NCBI GenBank assembly: GCA_018401115.1 | Contig: JAGYKX010000005.1 | Location: 992,001 to 1,056,000, forward strand | Length of the DNA: 64,000 nucleotides | Direction: 5' to 3' | From: Flavobacteriaceae bacterium | GTDB lineage: Bacteria; Bacteroidota; Bacteroidia; Flavobacteriales; Flavobacteriaceae | Part shown: positions 46,614 to 55,730 of the stretch, one piece after another | How positions within the stretch are numbered: the first letter of the stretch is position 1 | How the letters are laid out: each line of letters begins with the position of its first letter | Program-made: the position numbers and the translations under genes | Notes under the pieces: generated by a model | Databases searched by the model: none | The model's input: only the letters and a program-made list of their open reading frames with translations | Told to the model about the DNA's origin: nothing

Positions 46614-47501
46614 ATGACTTTACTTATAATGGCTGCCGGAAGTGGTAGCAGATACGGAGGATTAAAACAATTCGACGGCTTAGGACCAAACGGAGAATAC
46701 CTTCTAGAATACACGATTTTTAATGCTATTGCCGCTGGCTTCAATCACATAGTAGTGATTGCTAAACCAACCAATACGGAAGACATTAAAGCCTACCTCT
46801 CTGAGAAACTACCAGAAAATATTGCCTTAACTGTTTTGGGTCAAGCCATTTCAGATGTTCCTGAAGGCTTTAGCGCACCCCCACAAAGAGAGAAACCTTG
46901 GGGAACGGCTCATGCCGTTTGGACTGCCAGAGAAGTCATTAAAACACCATTTGCTACGGTAAATGCAGATGACTATTACGGACCTGAGGCGTTTAAAGAC
47001 GCTGGCGCTTTTTTAAATGCCCTGCCCAATCACCAGACTTATGGACTGGTAGCCTATGAATTAAAAAATACTCTCTCTGACTACGGCACGGTGTCTAGAG
47101 GAGTTTGTGAAGTAAAAGATGGCGCCTTAAAAGACATCTCTGAGCGCACCAAGTTAATCGCCTCTGGAGACCATGAAGCCACAGATGAAGATTCCGGATT
47201 AAAATTTCCGCTAACGACTCCAGTGAGTATGAATTTTTGGTTGAGCACCCCCTTTATTTTTCCAGCCATTAGCAAACGTTTTGAATCCTTTTTATCTGGA
47301 GATACACCAGAAAAAGGCGAATTATACCTACCCTTCATTGTGGCAGAACAATTGGAAGCACAAGAAGTGAGCGTAGGAGTAATCCCAACCAGCAGCCAAT
47401 GGTTTGGACTCACTTATTCCCAAGACAAAGCAGCCGCTATTGATACTTTAAAAAATTTACATGAATCCGGAGTGTATCCGGCAAAATTATGGAAGGCATA
47501 A
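46614..47501 (+). CDS. Sugar-phosphate nucleotidyltransferase family protein
   Basis: 295 residues. The nucleotide-binding start LLIMAAGSGSRYGGLKQFDG (4-23) is the signature of NTP-sugar transferases. The metal-binding Asp pair in NADDYYGPEAF (~123) is conserved. It would join a sugar 1-phosphate to a nucleotide. Its stop lies inside the start of the next gene (13-base overlap), so the kinase and nucleotidyltransferase act as a coupled pair. Sugar not determined. Confidence 0.85.
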   Translation: MTLLIMAAGSGSRYGGLKQFDGLGPNGEYLLEYTIFNAIAAGFNHIVVIAKPTNTEDIKAYLSEKLPENIALTVLGQAISDVPEGFSAPPQREKPWGTAHAVWTAREVIKTPFATVNADDYYGPEAFKDAGAFLNALPNHQTYGLVAYELKNTLSDYGTVSRGVCEVKDGALKDISERTKLIASGDHEATDEDSGLKFPLTTPVSMNFWLSTPFIFPAISKRFESFLSGDTPEKGELYLPFIVAEQLEAQEVSVGVIPTSSQWFGLTYSQDKAAAIDTLKNLHESGVYPAKLWKA

Positions 47502-48541
47502 ACCATAAAAACATCGCGAACATCCTTTGTCATTTCTTACCCCAAAGCAATGACTTTGAGGTGCTTCCCATCACACAAGGCCTGATCAACGACAGCTATA
47601 AAATTAGCTTTTCAGATCGGGCCTATTTTTTACAACGCCTCAATACCCAAATATTCCGGAATAGTGAAGACCTCATGTTCAATATTGGGCAGTGGCAACA
47701 AGCCCTAACAGGGAGCGGCATTCCCGCGCCCACTTTTCTAAAAACCACTCAGGGATCCTATTTTTCAAAGGATGAACAGGGACAATTATGGCGCATGCAA
47801 ACCTATATTCCAAACGCCATTGCCTATGACATTGCCCCAGACGAGAAAATATCTAAAGAAGCAGGAAGACTATTGGGCCATTTTCACCACATTTCAAAAA
47901 ACTTAAATACCAACACTTTTAAGACCCCCATCCCGCAATTTCAAGACATTCATCTGCGATGGCAACAGTTTCAACAGACCTGTCACCAGGCCGATGCTAA
48001 CACCCTACAATCTGCTCAAAAAACCCTTGAAATAATAAACGCACTTAAAGATGTTGCTTTTAATACCCCCAAGGAACTTCCTATGAGATTGTGCCATAAC
48101 GACACCAAACTCAACAATATGCTCTTCCACGAAAAGCGTCATAAAGGCATTTGTTTGGTAGATTTAGACACCCTCATGCCAGGATTTGCCTTTTATGACT
48201 TTGGAGACGCCCTGCGCACTGTGGCCAATACAGCTACTGAGGGCGATGTAAATACACCTGTGTTATTTAAAACAGTTCTTGCCGCTTCTTTTATAAGTGG
48301 TTTGTGTGAGTGGCCAGAAGCTTTTACCAAAAAGGAGTGGCTGAGTTTGCCTTTTGGCGCCGTTTATATGCCTTTTCTTCACGGCCTTAGAGCGCTCACT
48401 GATTTTTTAGCAGGAAACCTGTATTATAAGGTAAGTTACCCCAATGAAAATCTAGACCGCGCACAAAGCCTGCTTTCTTTTGCACAAAAAGCACATGAGC
48501 ATCAAGATTTCTTGACCCAATCCATAGCTGCTAGATTATGA
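47489..48541 (+). CDS. Phosphotransferase family sugar kinase (N-acetylhexosamine 1-kinase-like)
   Basis: 350 residues, aminoglycoside-phosphotransferase fold. Brenner motif CHNDTKLNNMLF (~207-218) and the metal Asp motif LVDLDTLMPGFAFYDFGDALR follow, as in NahK of bifidobacteria. Translated with the nucleotidyltransferase, so a salvage route hexosamine to hexosamine-1-P to NDP-hexosamine is proposed. This is inference from family and overlap. It ends inside the next gene's ATG (four-base overlap). Confidence 0.8.
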   Translation: MEGINHKNIANILCHFLPQSNDFEVLPITQGLINDSYKISFSDRAYFLQRLNTQIFRNSEDLMFNIGQWQQALTGSGIPAPTFLKTTQGSYFSKDEQGQLWRMQTYIPNAIAYDIAPDEKISKEAGRLLGHFHHISKNLNTNTFKTPIPQFQDIHLRWQQFQQTCHQADANTLQSAQKTLEIINALKDVAFNTPKELPMRLCHNDTKLNNMLFHEKRHKGICLVDLDTLMPGFAFYDFGDALRTVANTATEGDVNTPVLFKTVLAASFISGLCEWPEAFTKKEWLSLPFGAVYMPFLHGLRALTDFLAGNLYYKVSYPNENLDRAQSLLSFAQKAHEHQDFLTQSIAARL

Positions 48542-49461
48542 AATGGATCCTCCTTTTTTTCCTGCTTTTCTACAACCCTCTTTGGGGACAAAGCTATGGA
48601 GGCCTCTCTTTAGACAATGACTTATTTTTTGGTAAGGATTATTATTACTCCAGCGGCATTTTTATTCAGTATGGAAACACCAAAAATGGCAGAGAAAAAC
48701 CCCTAAAAAATGAAGATTTATTTAAGGAAGAAGAAGTGTCTAAAAAAAGTATTCATTGGACGTTAGGACAACAAATTTACAATCCTATTGGTCGCTATGA
48801 TAGTATTACCTCTCATATGGATTATCCCTTTAGTGGCTACCTTTTTTTAGAAAGAGCCGAGTCTAGAACACTCAAAAACAAAGGGGTATTTCGTTGGAGT
48901 GCCCAACTTGGAATAAGCGGTCCTGGCTCCTTGAGCGAACCTTTTCAGAATACCTATCATAAATATATTTTAGGATTACCCCCTTTGAGTTGGGTAGGAC
49001 AACAACCCGGTAATGTTCATATAGGCCTTCTAGGGCAGTACACCCATTATCGCTCCCTTGGTCAGGCGAGCCAATTTTCGTATCAGATCCAAAGTCAATG
49101 GGGTACCCATAGCAGCCAATCCAGTGTTAGCGGGGGAATCCATATAGGCCAAATAAATCCAATGGTATTTTATTCAGAGGCCTTTCATAATAGTCAAGGA
49201 AAAGGTTTTGGTGCGTATTTAGGCGTTCAATACCGCTATCATTTTCATGATTACAACCTTTCGGGCAGTTTGTTTGAAAACAACTCCCCATTCACCCTCC
49301 CCTCTAATTCATGGAGAAACACATGGCTTGCTGGAATGGGTTACCAGATAGATCAATGGCAGTTCTTAGCCATAGCGAAAGCACGTTCTAAAGACACGCC
49401 AGGCCAAAAATATCAGAGGCACCAAGTAGTATACATCAGTATATTGAGGCAATTAGATTAA
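48538..49461 (+). CDS. Lipid A deacylase LpxR family outer-membrane protein
   Basis: 307 residues. Signal peptide (MKWILLFFLLFYNPLWG), then a beta-barrel-like sequence. GGLSLDNDLFFGKDYYYSSGIFIQYG matches the LpxR start in which Asn-Asp and the later Ser belong to the active site, and DYPFSGYLFLE corresponds to the second conserved segment (DRPYAGWLY type in Salmonella). It would remove the 3' acyloxyacyl group of lipid A, or a related activity. Last gene of the three-gene overlapping unit; converges with the plug-protein gene. Confidence 0.82.
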   Translation: MKWILLFFLLFYNPLWGQSYGGLSLDNDLFFGKDYYYSSGIFIQYGNTKNGREKPLKNEDLFKEEEVSKKSIHWTLGQQIYNPIGRYDSITSHMDYPFSGYLFLERAESRTLKNKGVFRWSAQLGISGPGSLSEPFQNTYHKYILGLPPLSWVGQQPGNVHIGLLGQYTHYRSLGQASQFSYQIQSQWGTHSSQSSVSGGIHIGQINPMVFYSEAFHNSQGKGFGAYLGVQYRYHFHDYNLSGSLFENNSPFTLPSNSWRNTWLAGMGYQIDQWQFLAIAKARSKDTPGQKYQRHQVVYISILRQLD

Positions 49462-49943
49462 TTTTCAATAGCTATTGGATCTGGCACAGTTAGGGTGGTA
49501 TTGATTCTAATCACCCCTTGACCCCCAACCAATCCATAATTAGTTTGAATGTCGTACACCGTTCTATATACAGTTACTTTTCTTATGGACAACAAGTCTA
49601 ATCCGGGAGGGGGTGTTTTGCCAATTAAATTCCCATCCACATCCCAAAGGGCATAAGGAGGTTCCCCATCTGTAAAAGATCCTATTCTGTCTCTCATAAC
49701 AATCACTTTATTGCCCTCAATTTTTGCCGTACCCAAATGCCTTCGAATGGCTTGAATGACATTGGTGGCATAGATGTCTATCCCAAATTCATTGAGTTCT
49801 CTAAACTTAGATTTCTTTTTCTCTTTACGCTTTAAGCCGCGTTCTATCATTCTGGCTTCTTTCTTAGAAACCCTGGCTTCTTGGGCGTTTCCCTGTAAGG
49901 GCCATAAAAAAAGTACCCCTAATAAAATGTATACAATTCTCAT
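49458..49943 (-). CDS. Isolated TonB-plug-like secreted protein
   Basis: 161 residues. Signal peptide (MRIVYILLGVLFLWPLQGNAQ), a strongly basic helix (ERGLKRKEKKKSKF, ~33-46) and a plug-like domain (~60-155): AIRRHLGTAKIEG, then PYALWDVDGNLIG, then VYRTVYDIQTNYGLVGGQG with IRI. These are the landmarks of a TonB receptor plug, with no barrel. The 3' end overlaps the LpxR-like gene's end by four bases. A free plug domain could be an accessory or scaffold; function unknown. Confidence 0.65.
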   Translation of the reverse strand: MRIVYILLGVLFLWPLQGNAQEARVSKKEARMIERGLKRKEKKKSKFRELNEFGIDIYATNVIQAIRRHLGTAKIEGNKVIVMRDRIGSFTDGEPPYALWDVDGNLIGKTPPPGLDLLSIRKVTVYRTVYDIQTNYGLVGGQGVIRINTTLTVPDPIAIEN

Positions 49944-50045
49944 CTTTTCATTTTTTATGAAGTTAGTGAATAATCTTCAAAGAGTTGTTTACCCATTTCC
50001 CAGCATATCATTGTTTTTATGTAATTTAGAAACAAAATAGACCTT

Positions 50046-51404
50046 ATGAACCATCAATTAACTTCCATACTTTTAGGCTTTCTGTGTTTCTCTTTCATTG
50101 GGATCAAAGCCCAAGATACCAATTCAGAGATTATCAAAGCAATAGATCATGATAAAATGCAATGGTTCAAAGAAGCTAAATTGGGCATATTTATTCACTG
50201 GGGCATATATGCTGTAGACGGAATTAGTGAATCCTGGTCGTTTTACAATGAGTATCTCACCCATGAAGACTACCTCGAACAACGCAATGGTTTTACAGCC
50301 ACTAAATACAAACCTCAAGAGTGGGCACAACTCATAAAAGACAGTGGCGCCCAATACAGTGTCGTCACAAGCAAACACCATGATGGATTTGCCCTTTGGA
50401 ATACCAAATTCGGTTCACTCAATGCCGTGTCACATTCTGCCGCTGAAAAAGATGTACTGAGCCCACTCGTAAAAGCACTGAGAAAAAAAGACCTTAAAAT
50501 TGGTATTTATTTTTCACTGCCCGACTGGTCCTCTGAACTTTACACTCACTTTACATCAACAAAAAAAAGATATTCTATTGAAGAAGATCCATTGAGGTGG
50601 CAGCAATACTTAAATTACATGAACAACCAACTTCAAGAGCTTAAAAACAATTACAGCCCAGATCTTTGGTGGTTCGACGGAGACTGGGAACACTCCTCTG
50701 AAGCTTGGAAAAGTGCTAAAATTAGAACATCACTTTTAAAAGATGCTCCAAAAACAATTATTAATTCCAGATTATCAGGTCAGGGAGACTATCAAACTCC
50801 TGAGATTGGTGCACCGGTGTATCGGCCGGAGGCCAAATACTGGGAACTCTGTATGACTATAAATGACTCTTGGGGGTATCAGCAAGCAGACACCAATTAC
50901 AAAACCAGCCAACAAATTTTAGACATCTTTGTAGATTGCATCTCCAAAGGAGGAAACCTGTTGTTAGATATTGGTCCTAAAGCAGACGGAACCATTGATC
51001 CCATTCAAAAAGACAGGCTGCTCAAGCTCGGTTCGTGGATAAAAAAACACCACAAGGCCGTTTATGAAACTACTAGAGGCATTCCTTATGAGCATTTTTA
51101 TGGACCAACTACCCTGAGCAAGGACAAGCAAACGCTTTATTTATATGTGAGAGATATTCCTAAAGATGGAAAAATTGTGGTTAAGGGAATTTCTAATGCC
51201 ATTCACAGGGCCTATGTAGTAGGAAATGGCTCCATTCTAAACCAACAAAAAATTTCCAAACTGTACTGGAACCAATACCCGGGAATTTCGTACATTCAAC
51301 TGCCCAAAGATACCATAGATCCATATTACACCGTGGTAGCCTTGGTTTTAGATGGCCCCATCAGGCTTTATTCTGACCAAAATGGCGCGGTAGAACAAAA
51401 TTAA
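50046..51404 (+). CDS. Alpha-L-fucosidase, GH29
   Basis: 452 residues. Signal peptide (1-22, ending KAQ). GH29 landmarks: KLGIFIHWGIYAV (45-57), TSKHHDGFALW (109-118) and the nucleophile region LWWFDGDWEH (207-216; Asp211 proposed). GNLLLDIGPKADGTI follows. It releases fucose from glycans in the periplasm or outside. The C-terminal ~110 residues form a small beta domain. It precedes the Kazal lipoprotein gene by 11 bases, probably one transcript. Confidence 0.94.
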   Translation: MNHQLTSILLGFLCFSFIGIKAQDTNSEIIKAIDHDKMQWFKEAKLGIFIHWGIYAVDGISESWSFYNEYLTHEDYLEQRNGFTATKYKPQEWAQLIKDSGAQYSVVTSKHHDGFALWNTKFGSLNAVSHSAAEKDVLSPLVKALRKKDLKIGIYFSLPDWSSELYTHFTSTKKRYSIEEDPLRWQQYLNYMNNQLQELKNNYSPDLWWFDGDWEHSSEAWKSAKIRTSLLKDAPKTIINSRLSGQGDYQTPEIGAPVYRPEAKYWELCMTINDSWGYQQADTNYKTSQQILDIFVDCISKGGNLLLDIGPKADGTIDPIQKDRLLKLGSWIKKHHKAVYETTRGIPYEHFYGPTTLSKDKQTLYLYVRDIPKDGKIVVKGISNAIHRAYVVGNGSILNQQKISKLYWNQYPGISYIQLPKDTIDPYYTVVALVLDGPIRLYSDQNGAVEQN

Positions 51405-51415
51405 ACAGTGATCTT

Positions 51416-51997
51416 ATGAAATCCTTTTTTATTTTTCTTTGGAGCCTTCTCTTTTTTTTACTTATTAGCTGTGACAACAATGATTCCCCTTCGGCAATTC
51501 CTGCAAATTTAGAGGGCCAGTGGGTATTGGACCGTGTGGTTTGCTTTTGCTATTTTGGGGAGGCTGGTACTGAAAATTTTGACGACCAACAATTGTGGTT
51601 TTCTAATGATCAACTCTACCCTATGGGACCCAACAATGATATACCTAATATTGCACCCATTGGCAAAGTTTACGATTACAGCATCTCTAGAGAGATCTTG
51701 ACCATGAATCAGTCCGGTAAAAAATATACCCTAGAAATATCTGGAGACACCCTTAGCCTCACTTTTGTAGACAACGAAATGATCGCAGACGACGAGATAA
51801 GCTTTTATTTCAAAAAAGGTACAGCAGACCCCTCCTGCATAGATTTTTCAACAGTGATTGAAGACGGCATTTGCACCAAAGAGTATATGCCAGTATGCGG
51901 CTGCAATGACATGACTTATTCCAATACTTGCGACGCCCAACAGTCAGGGGTCATGAGTTGGGAAAATGGGACCTGTGAAAGAGATGTGGTGGATTAA
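51416..51997 (+). CDS. Lipoprotein with C-terminal Kazal-type domain
   Basis: 193 residues. The lipobox LISC (Cys ~19) predicts lipid anchoring. Residues ~30-130 look like a small lipocalin-like beta barrel (LEGQWVLDRVV, KYTLEISGDTLSLTF). The C-terminus (~139-187) has the Cys pattern of a Kazal serine-protease inhibitor: CIDF, CTKEYMPVCGCNDMTYSNTC, and a last GTC. Follows the fucosidase closely. Inhibitor activity is inferred from the fold pattern only. Confidence 0.72.
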   Translation: MKSFFIFLWSLLFFLLISCDNNDSPSAIPANLEGQWVLDRVVCFCYFGEAGTENFDDQQLWFSNDQLYPMGPNNDIPNIAPIGKVYDYSISREILTMNQSGKKYTLEISGDTLSLTFVDNEMIADDEISFYFKKGTADPSCIDFSTVIEDGICTKEYMPVCGCNDMTYSNTCDAQQSGVMSWENGTCERDVVD

Positions 51998-52075
51998 TCT
52001 TTCGATGATCTGTTTTTTAAATTTTCATTATTTAAAATATTAATAATTAAATTTATAAGATTAAAAAACCGCTTC

Positions 52076-53311
52076 ATGAAAGATATTATTTGCCCGAATT
52101 GTAACACCGCTTTTAAACTGGACGACGCCGGTTTTGCAGATATTGTAAAACAAGTAAGAGATGAACAGTTTACAGAAGAACTCAATCATAGATTGGCCAT
52201 AGCTGAAAAAGAAAAATCCCATGCAGTGATGTTGGCGGAAGCAAACTTAAAGAATACCCTCCAGCAGGAACTTTCAAAAAAAGAACGGGAAATTAGTGAC
52301 CTTAAATCTAGTAAAGCACTAGAGCTTGAGCAAATAAGGGCTAAAGTTGTGCAAGCGGAACAAGAGAAAAGGCAAGCTGTCTTAGAGGCTACTCGAGCTA
52401 TAGAAAAAGAGCGAGATGGACTGTTGAATCAGCTCAGCAATAAAGAGGTAGAAAGGCAACTTCAGGAAAAGTCCATTCAGGAGCAATTCAATCAAAAACT
52501 ACTCACCAAAGAAGAGACCATTAAAATGAAGGACGACGAGATTGCGCGTCTCAAAGATTTTAAGCAAAAACTCTCTACTAAAATGGTGGGAGAATCTCTA
52601 GAGCAACACTGTGAGGTAGAATTCAACAAACTAAGGGCCACTGGTTTTCAGAATGTATATTTTGAGAAAGACAATGACGCCAGCTCAGGGAGTAAAGGAG
52701 ATTTTATTTACCGTGAGAAGGATCAGAATGGAAATGAAATACTTTCCATTATGTTTGAAATGAAAAATGAAGGAGATGAAACCGCCACTAAAAAGAAAAA
52801 CGAGGACTTTTTCAAAGAATTAGACAAGGATCGGAATGAAAAGAAATGTGAGTACGCCATTCTAGTATCTATGTTGGAATCAGATAATGAACTTTACAAT
52901 AACGGCATAGTAGACGTATCTCATAAGTACAAAAAAATGTATGTGGTGCGCCCCCAATTCTTTATTCCCATCATCACCATATTAAGGAATGCAGCTTTAA
53001 ACTCCATGCAATACAAAGAAGAACTCGCCATTATTAGGAATCAAAATATTGACATCACAAATTTTGAAGAAAAGATCAATGACTTTAAAACTGGTTTTGC
53101 CCGCAACTATGATTTGGCCAGCAGACAATTCAAAACGGCTATAGAAGAAATTGACAAAACTATTAACCACCTTCAAAAAACAAAAGAAGCTTTGTTGTCT
53201 TCAGTAAATAATTTACGCTTGGCCAATAACAAAGCAGACGATTTAACCATTAAAAAGCTTACGCATGGCAACCCAACCATGAAGGCAAAGTTTGATGGAT
53301 TAAATAGATAA
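52076..53311 (+). CDS. DUF2130 domain protein with coiled-coil N-terminus
   Basis: 411 residues. It starts with a possible zinc/knuckle motif ([21 protein letters not shown], 6-26), then a coiled coil (~30-155, Glu/Lys/Gln rich), then the DUF2130 core ([43 protein letters not shown]). The last part is similar to a PD-(D/E)xK-type nuclease fold by arrangement, so a DNA-related role is possible; the function is not established. The last gene before the acquired region. Confidence 0.8.
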   Translation: MKDIICPNCNTAFKLDDAGFADIVKQVRDEQFTEELNHRLAIAEKEKSHAVMLAEANLKNTLQQELSKKEREISDLKSSKALELEQIRAKVVQAEQEKRQAVLEATRAIEKERDGLLNQLSNKEVERQLQEKSIQEQFNQKLLTKEETIKMKDDEIARLKDFKQKLSTKMVGESLEQHCEVEFNKLRATGFQNVYFEKDNDASSGSKGDFIYREKDQNGNEILSIMFEMKNEGDETATKKKNEDFFKELDKDRNEKKCEYAILVSMLESDNELYNNGIVDVSHKYKKMYVVRPQFFIPIITILRNAALNSMQYKEELAIIRNQNIDITNFEEKINDFKTGFARNYDLASRQFKTAIEEIDKTINHLQKTKEALLSSVNNLRLANNKADDLTIKKLTHGNPTMKAKFDGLNR

Positions 53312-53354
53312 AAAAAGAGTAATTATAATTTACAGGCGATGGTACGAAACAAAA

Positions 53355-53380
53355 AAGCCAATTCATTTCTGAATTGGCTT
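53355..53380 (-). terminator. Hairpin terminator beside the zinc-ribbon fragment
   Basis: AAGCCAATTC-ATTTCT-GAATTGGCTT (10-bp stem). The strong T-run is on the minus strand (A-run 53351-53356), so it ends the zinc-ribbon gene; DUF2130 may also use it. Confidence 0.8.
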
Positions 53381-53486
53381 TGGCTTGCTTGCGGTCTTTG
53401 TTATAGGATTTCATAGAGCAGAATTTTTTATCTGATCTTCCTATAATGGTAGCTTCGCATGTAGGACATAACTTTTCTTTATCCAT
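53381..53486 (-). pseudogene. Truncated zinc-ribbon protein fragment
   Basis: The minus-strand frame starts MDKEKLCPTCEATIIGRSDKKFCS. This matches the start of small Bacteroidota zinc-ribbon proteins (C-x2-C ... FCS..C). The second Cys pair is absent: the text jumps to MKSYNKDRKQ and then reads straight through the terminator into meaningless sequence. A deletion after FCS is the simplest explanation. It lies at the left border of the recombinase region, which may have caused the damage. Confidence 0.55.
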
Positions 53487-53550
53487 TTATAAGCGTATTT
53501 TATACACTTAATATACCATTTAATACCCAATAAAGTAGTAACCTTTGGTT

Positions 53551-54678
53551 ATGAACCCTATTAAAACCATAACATTATACCATTTGATGATTAAAAATCA
53601 AAAGATGATAGGCCTAAAATTCTATCCAGATAAGCTCATTCAAAGATTAATTAAAGGGCTGCCAAATCCTAAATGGAGTAAGCAGTACGGAATGGTTTAT
53701 ATCACTAACACAAAAAACAACCTAGGAATTATAAATGACACTTTTAAGGGTATTGTGTGGCTAAATTATAATCTGTTTTTAAGTAACAAATCTATACATA
53801 CAAATAACGAATCTGTTGATGTGTCTTGGTTTAGGAAGAGAAAACATATTGATGGACATAAACTTTGCCCAGAAGCATATTTATTGAAATTAGAATTAAA
53901 AAAATATGCTATTAATACAGTGCGCACTTATGTATACTTTTTTGAAATGTTTATGAACCACCATAAAGAGAAAGAATTAAAATCAATAAATGAAAATGAC
54001 ATTAGAGATTTTCTACAAATATTAATTCATAAAGGCGTTTCTAACTCCTATCTAAACCAAGCTATCAATGCTATTAAATTTTATTATGAGGTAGTATTAG
54101 GAATGCCTAATCGTTTTTATAATATAGAACGGCCCAGAAAAGAGCATAAGCTCCCTACTGTTATTTCTAAGCAGGAAGTTCTTTCCATCATTGAGGTTAC
54201 CAAGAACAATAAGCATAAGTGCATAATACAGCTTCTTTATAGTGCAGGTTTGAGAAGGAGTGAACTCCTTAACTTAAAAATAGAAGATATTGATAGTAAG
54301 AGAATGCTAATAAGTGTGAAACAAGCCAAAGGAGGTAAAGACAGATACACCCTTCTTTCAAAAACTGTGTTAAAAGAGCTTCGTATTTACTATAAAAAGT
54401 ACAAACCCCGAGAATATCTTTTCCAGGGACAGTATGGAGGCAAATACAGTGGTGAAAGTATTTTAAAAATAGTAAAAGAAGCAGCTGCCAAAGCAGGAAT
54501 AAGAAAAACTATTACACCCCATGTGCTTCGCCACTGCTTTGCTACTCATCTATTAGAATCTGGCGTTGATTTAAGACAAATACAAGTATTATTAGGGCAT
54601 AGCTCCAGTAAAACAACTGAAATTTACACCCATGTAGCTACAAATACTTTTAAAACAATAAAAAATCCCTTAGATTAG
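53551..54678 (+). CDS. Tyrosine-type site-specific recombinase/integrase
   Basis: 375 residues from the ATG at 53551 (a TTG six bases earlier is also open). The N-terminal ~85 residues are an unusual arm of unknown role. A SAM-like core-binding domain (~100-185) and the catalytic domain follow. Catalytic residues: Arg in SAGLRRSEL (~235), Lys in QAKGGKDR (~260), His-x2-Arg in TPHVLRHCFATHL (324/327), His in LGHSS (350) and the nucleophile Tyr359 in TTEIYTHV. The tail ends NPLD. No IntI-specific insertion is visible. A recombination site is proposed just downstream. Confidence 0.93.
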   Translation: MNPIKTITLYHLMIKNQKMIGLKFYPDKLIQRLIKGLPNPKWSKQYGMVYITNTKNNLGIINDTFKGIVWLNYNLFLSNKSIHTNNESVDVSWFRKRKHIDGHKLCPEAYLLKLELKKYAINTVRTYVYFFEMFMNHHKEKELKSINENDIRDFLQILIHKGVSNSYLNQAINAIKFYYEVVLGMPNRFYNIERPRKEHKLPTVISKQEVLSIIEVTKNNKHKCIIQLLYSAGLRRSELLNLKIEDIDSKRMLISVKQAKGGKDRYTLLSKTVLKELRIYYKKYKPREYLFQGQYGGKYSGESILKIVKEAAAKAGIRKTITPHVLRHCFATHLLESGVDLRQIQVLLGHSSSKTTEIYTHVATNTFKTIKNPLD

Positions 54679-54702
54679 TTGGTAATAACAAAGTAGATAT
54701 AT

Positions 54703-54735
54703 ACGTACTAGTACGTTTAGCGCTACGTTGGCAGC
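54703..54735. repeat. Palindromic candidate recombination site after the recombinase
   Basis: ACGTACTAGTACGT (54703-54716) is a perfect 14-bp palindrome, followed by TAGCGCTA (54718-54725) and GTTGGCAGC (54727-54735). The last motif is the exact reverse complement of GCTGCCAAC at 63469-63477 in the attC-like site. Role as attI-like site is inferred. Confidence 0.5.
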
Positions 54736-55043
54736 AAGTGAAATAGACATCCGAGCAACGACAAACGAACGGACAGAAATAAAAAAATAAACAATTTTGA
54801 CAGGCGACCAAAGACATACAAAACATAGAAGCAAGACAGGGAGTAAACCGACTCTCATTGCCCAGCCTTCTATATTTTTTGTTTTCTCCACCGCACATGT
54901 TTTTAATTCAATTTTATGCCTGCCCGCAAATGGCACATTGGGTTTTGCCCGACACACAATCCAACGCTTCACAAAACTCAAAGAGCCATTTTTTGCGAGC
55001 GCTCAAGAAACAATAATCATCTAAAATCAATGATTTTTCATTT
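54736..55043. other. Gene-free stretch between recombinase and response regulator
   Basis: 308 bases. No start, domain or RNA gene is supportable. Long open frames on both strands here lack protein-like composition. The text is CA/GA-rich and unlike the flanking coding DNA; it may be decayed cassette DNA. Confidence 0.55.
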
Positions 55044-55730
55044 ATGAAAGTTTTAATAATAGAGGACGACCCTACATTGAGTAAAAATATCAGTGAAGTA
55101 TTGATGGCTGAAAACCTCAATACCGAGTGTGTTTTTGATGGATTATTGGCAGATAGGATGTTGAAAAAGAACAATTTTGACTGTATTGTAATGGACATTA
55201 ACCTGCCAGGGAAAAACGGGTTCGATCTGTGTAAGGACTTTAGACAGTACAATATGAATACGCCTATAATCATGCTAACGGCATTTGATGAATTAGAAGA
55301 TAAAATTCAAGGCTTTGATTGTGGTGCAGACGATTATTTAACCAAGCCCTTTTATATGCGGGAATTGACTTTAAGGGTTCACTCTCTTATTAAACGTAAC
55401 AAGCAAACGAATTTGACAGATTCAACCAATTCAATTTTAATTGTGGACGATATTACATTGAATTATACTAAAAAAACGGTATTCAGACAAGGGAAGGTAA
55501 TCAGTTTGACACCACGGGAATACCAAATCTTGTTTAAATTAATGGAAAATAATGGCGAAATTGTGCCAAAAGCTGATTTGGTAAAAGAAATATGGGGAAG
55601 TTCCTTTTCTGCAAACACAAACACCATCGAAGTTTATATCAATTTTTTAAGGAAAAAACTGGATAAACCATTTTTGAAAAACACCATCAAAACCAAAGTG
55701 GGATACGGGTACTATCTTGATGTAAAATGA
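55044..55730 (+). CDS. OmpR/PhoB-family response regulator
   Basis: 228 residues. Receiver domain 1-~118 with acidic pocket IEDDP and the phospho-acceptor in CIVMDINLPG, then LTAFDE and DYLTKPF. The C-terminal winged helix (~130-228) carries LTPREYQILFKLMEN and NTIEVYINFLRKKLD, and ends GYGYYLDVK. It overlaps the kinase gene by four bases. The tandem repeats at 57108-57126 before the adaptor gene are likely its binding site. Confidence 0.95.
   Translation: MKVLIIEDDPTLSKNISEVLMAENLNTECVFDGLLADRMLKKNNFDCIVMDINLPGKNGFDLCKDFRQYNMNTPIIMLTAFDELEDKIQGFDCGADDYLTKPFYMRELTLRVHSLIKRNKQTNLTDSTNSILIVDDITLNYTKKTVFRQGKVISLTPREYQILFKLMENNGEIVPKADLVKEIWGSSFSANTNTIEVYINFLRKKLDKPFLKNTIKTKVGYGYYLDVK

Noticed and set aside
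53259..53380. C-terminal half of the zinc-ribbon frame as real protein
   Set aside because: It reads through a strong terminator and overlaps the end of the DUF2130 gene.
54670..54981. 103-codon minus-strand frame after the recombinase
   Set aside because: It spans the palindromic site and non-coding DNA; composition is not protein-like and no start context is seen.
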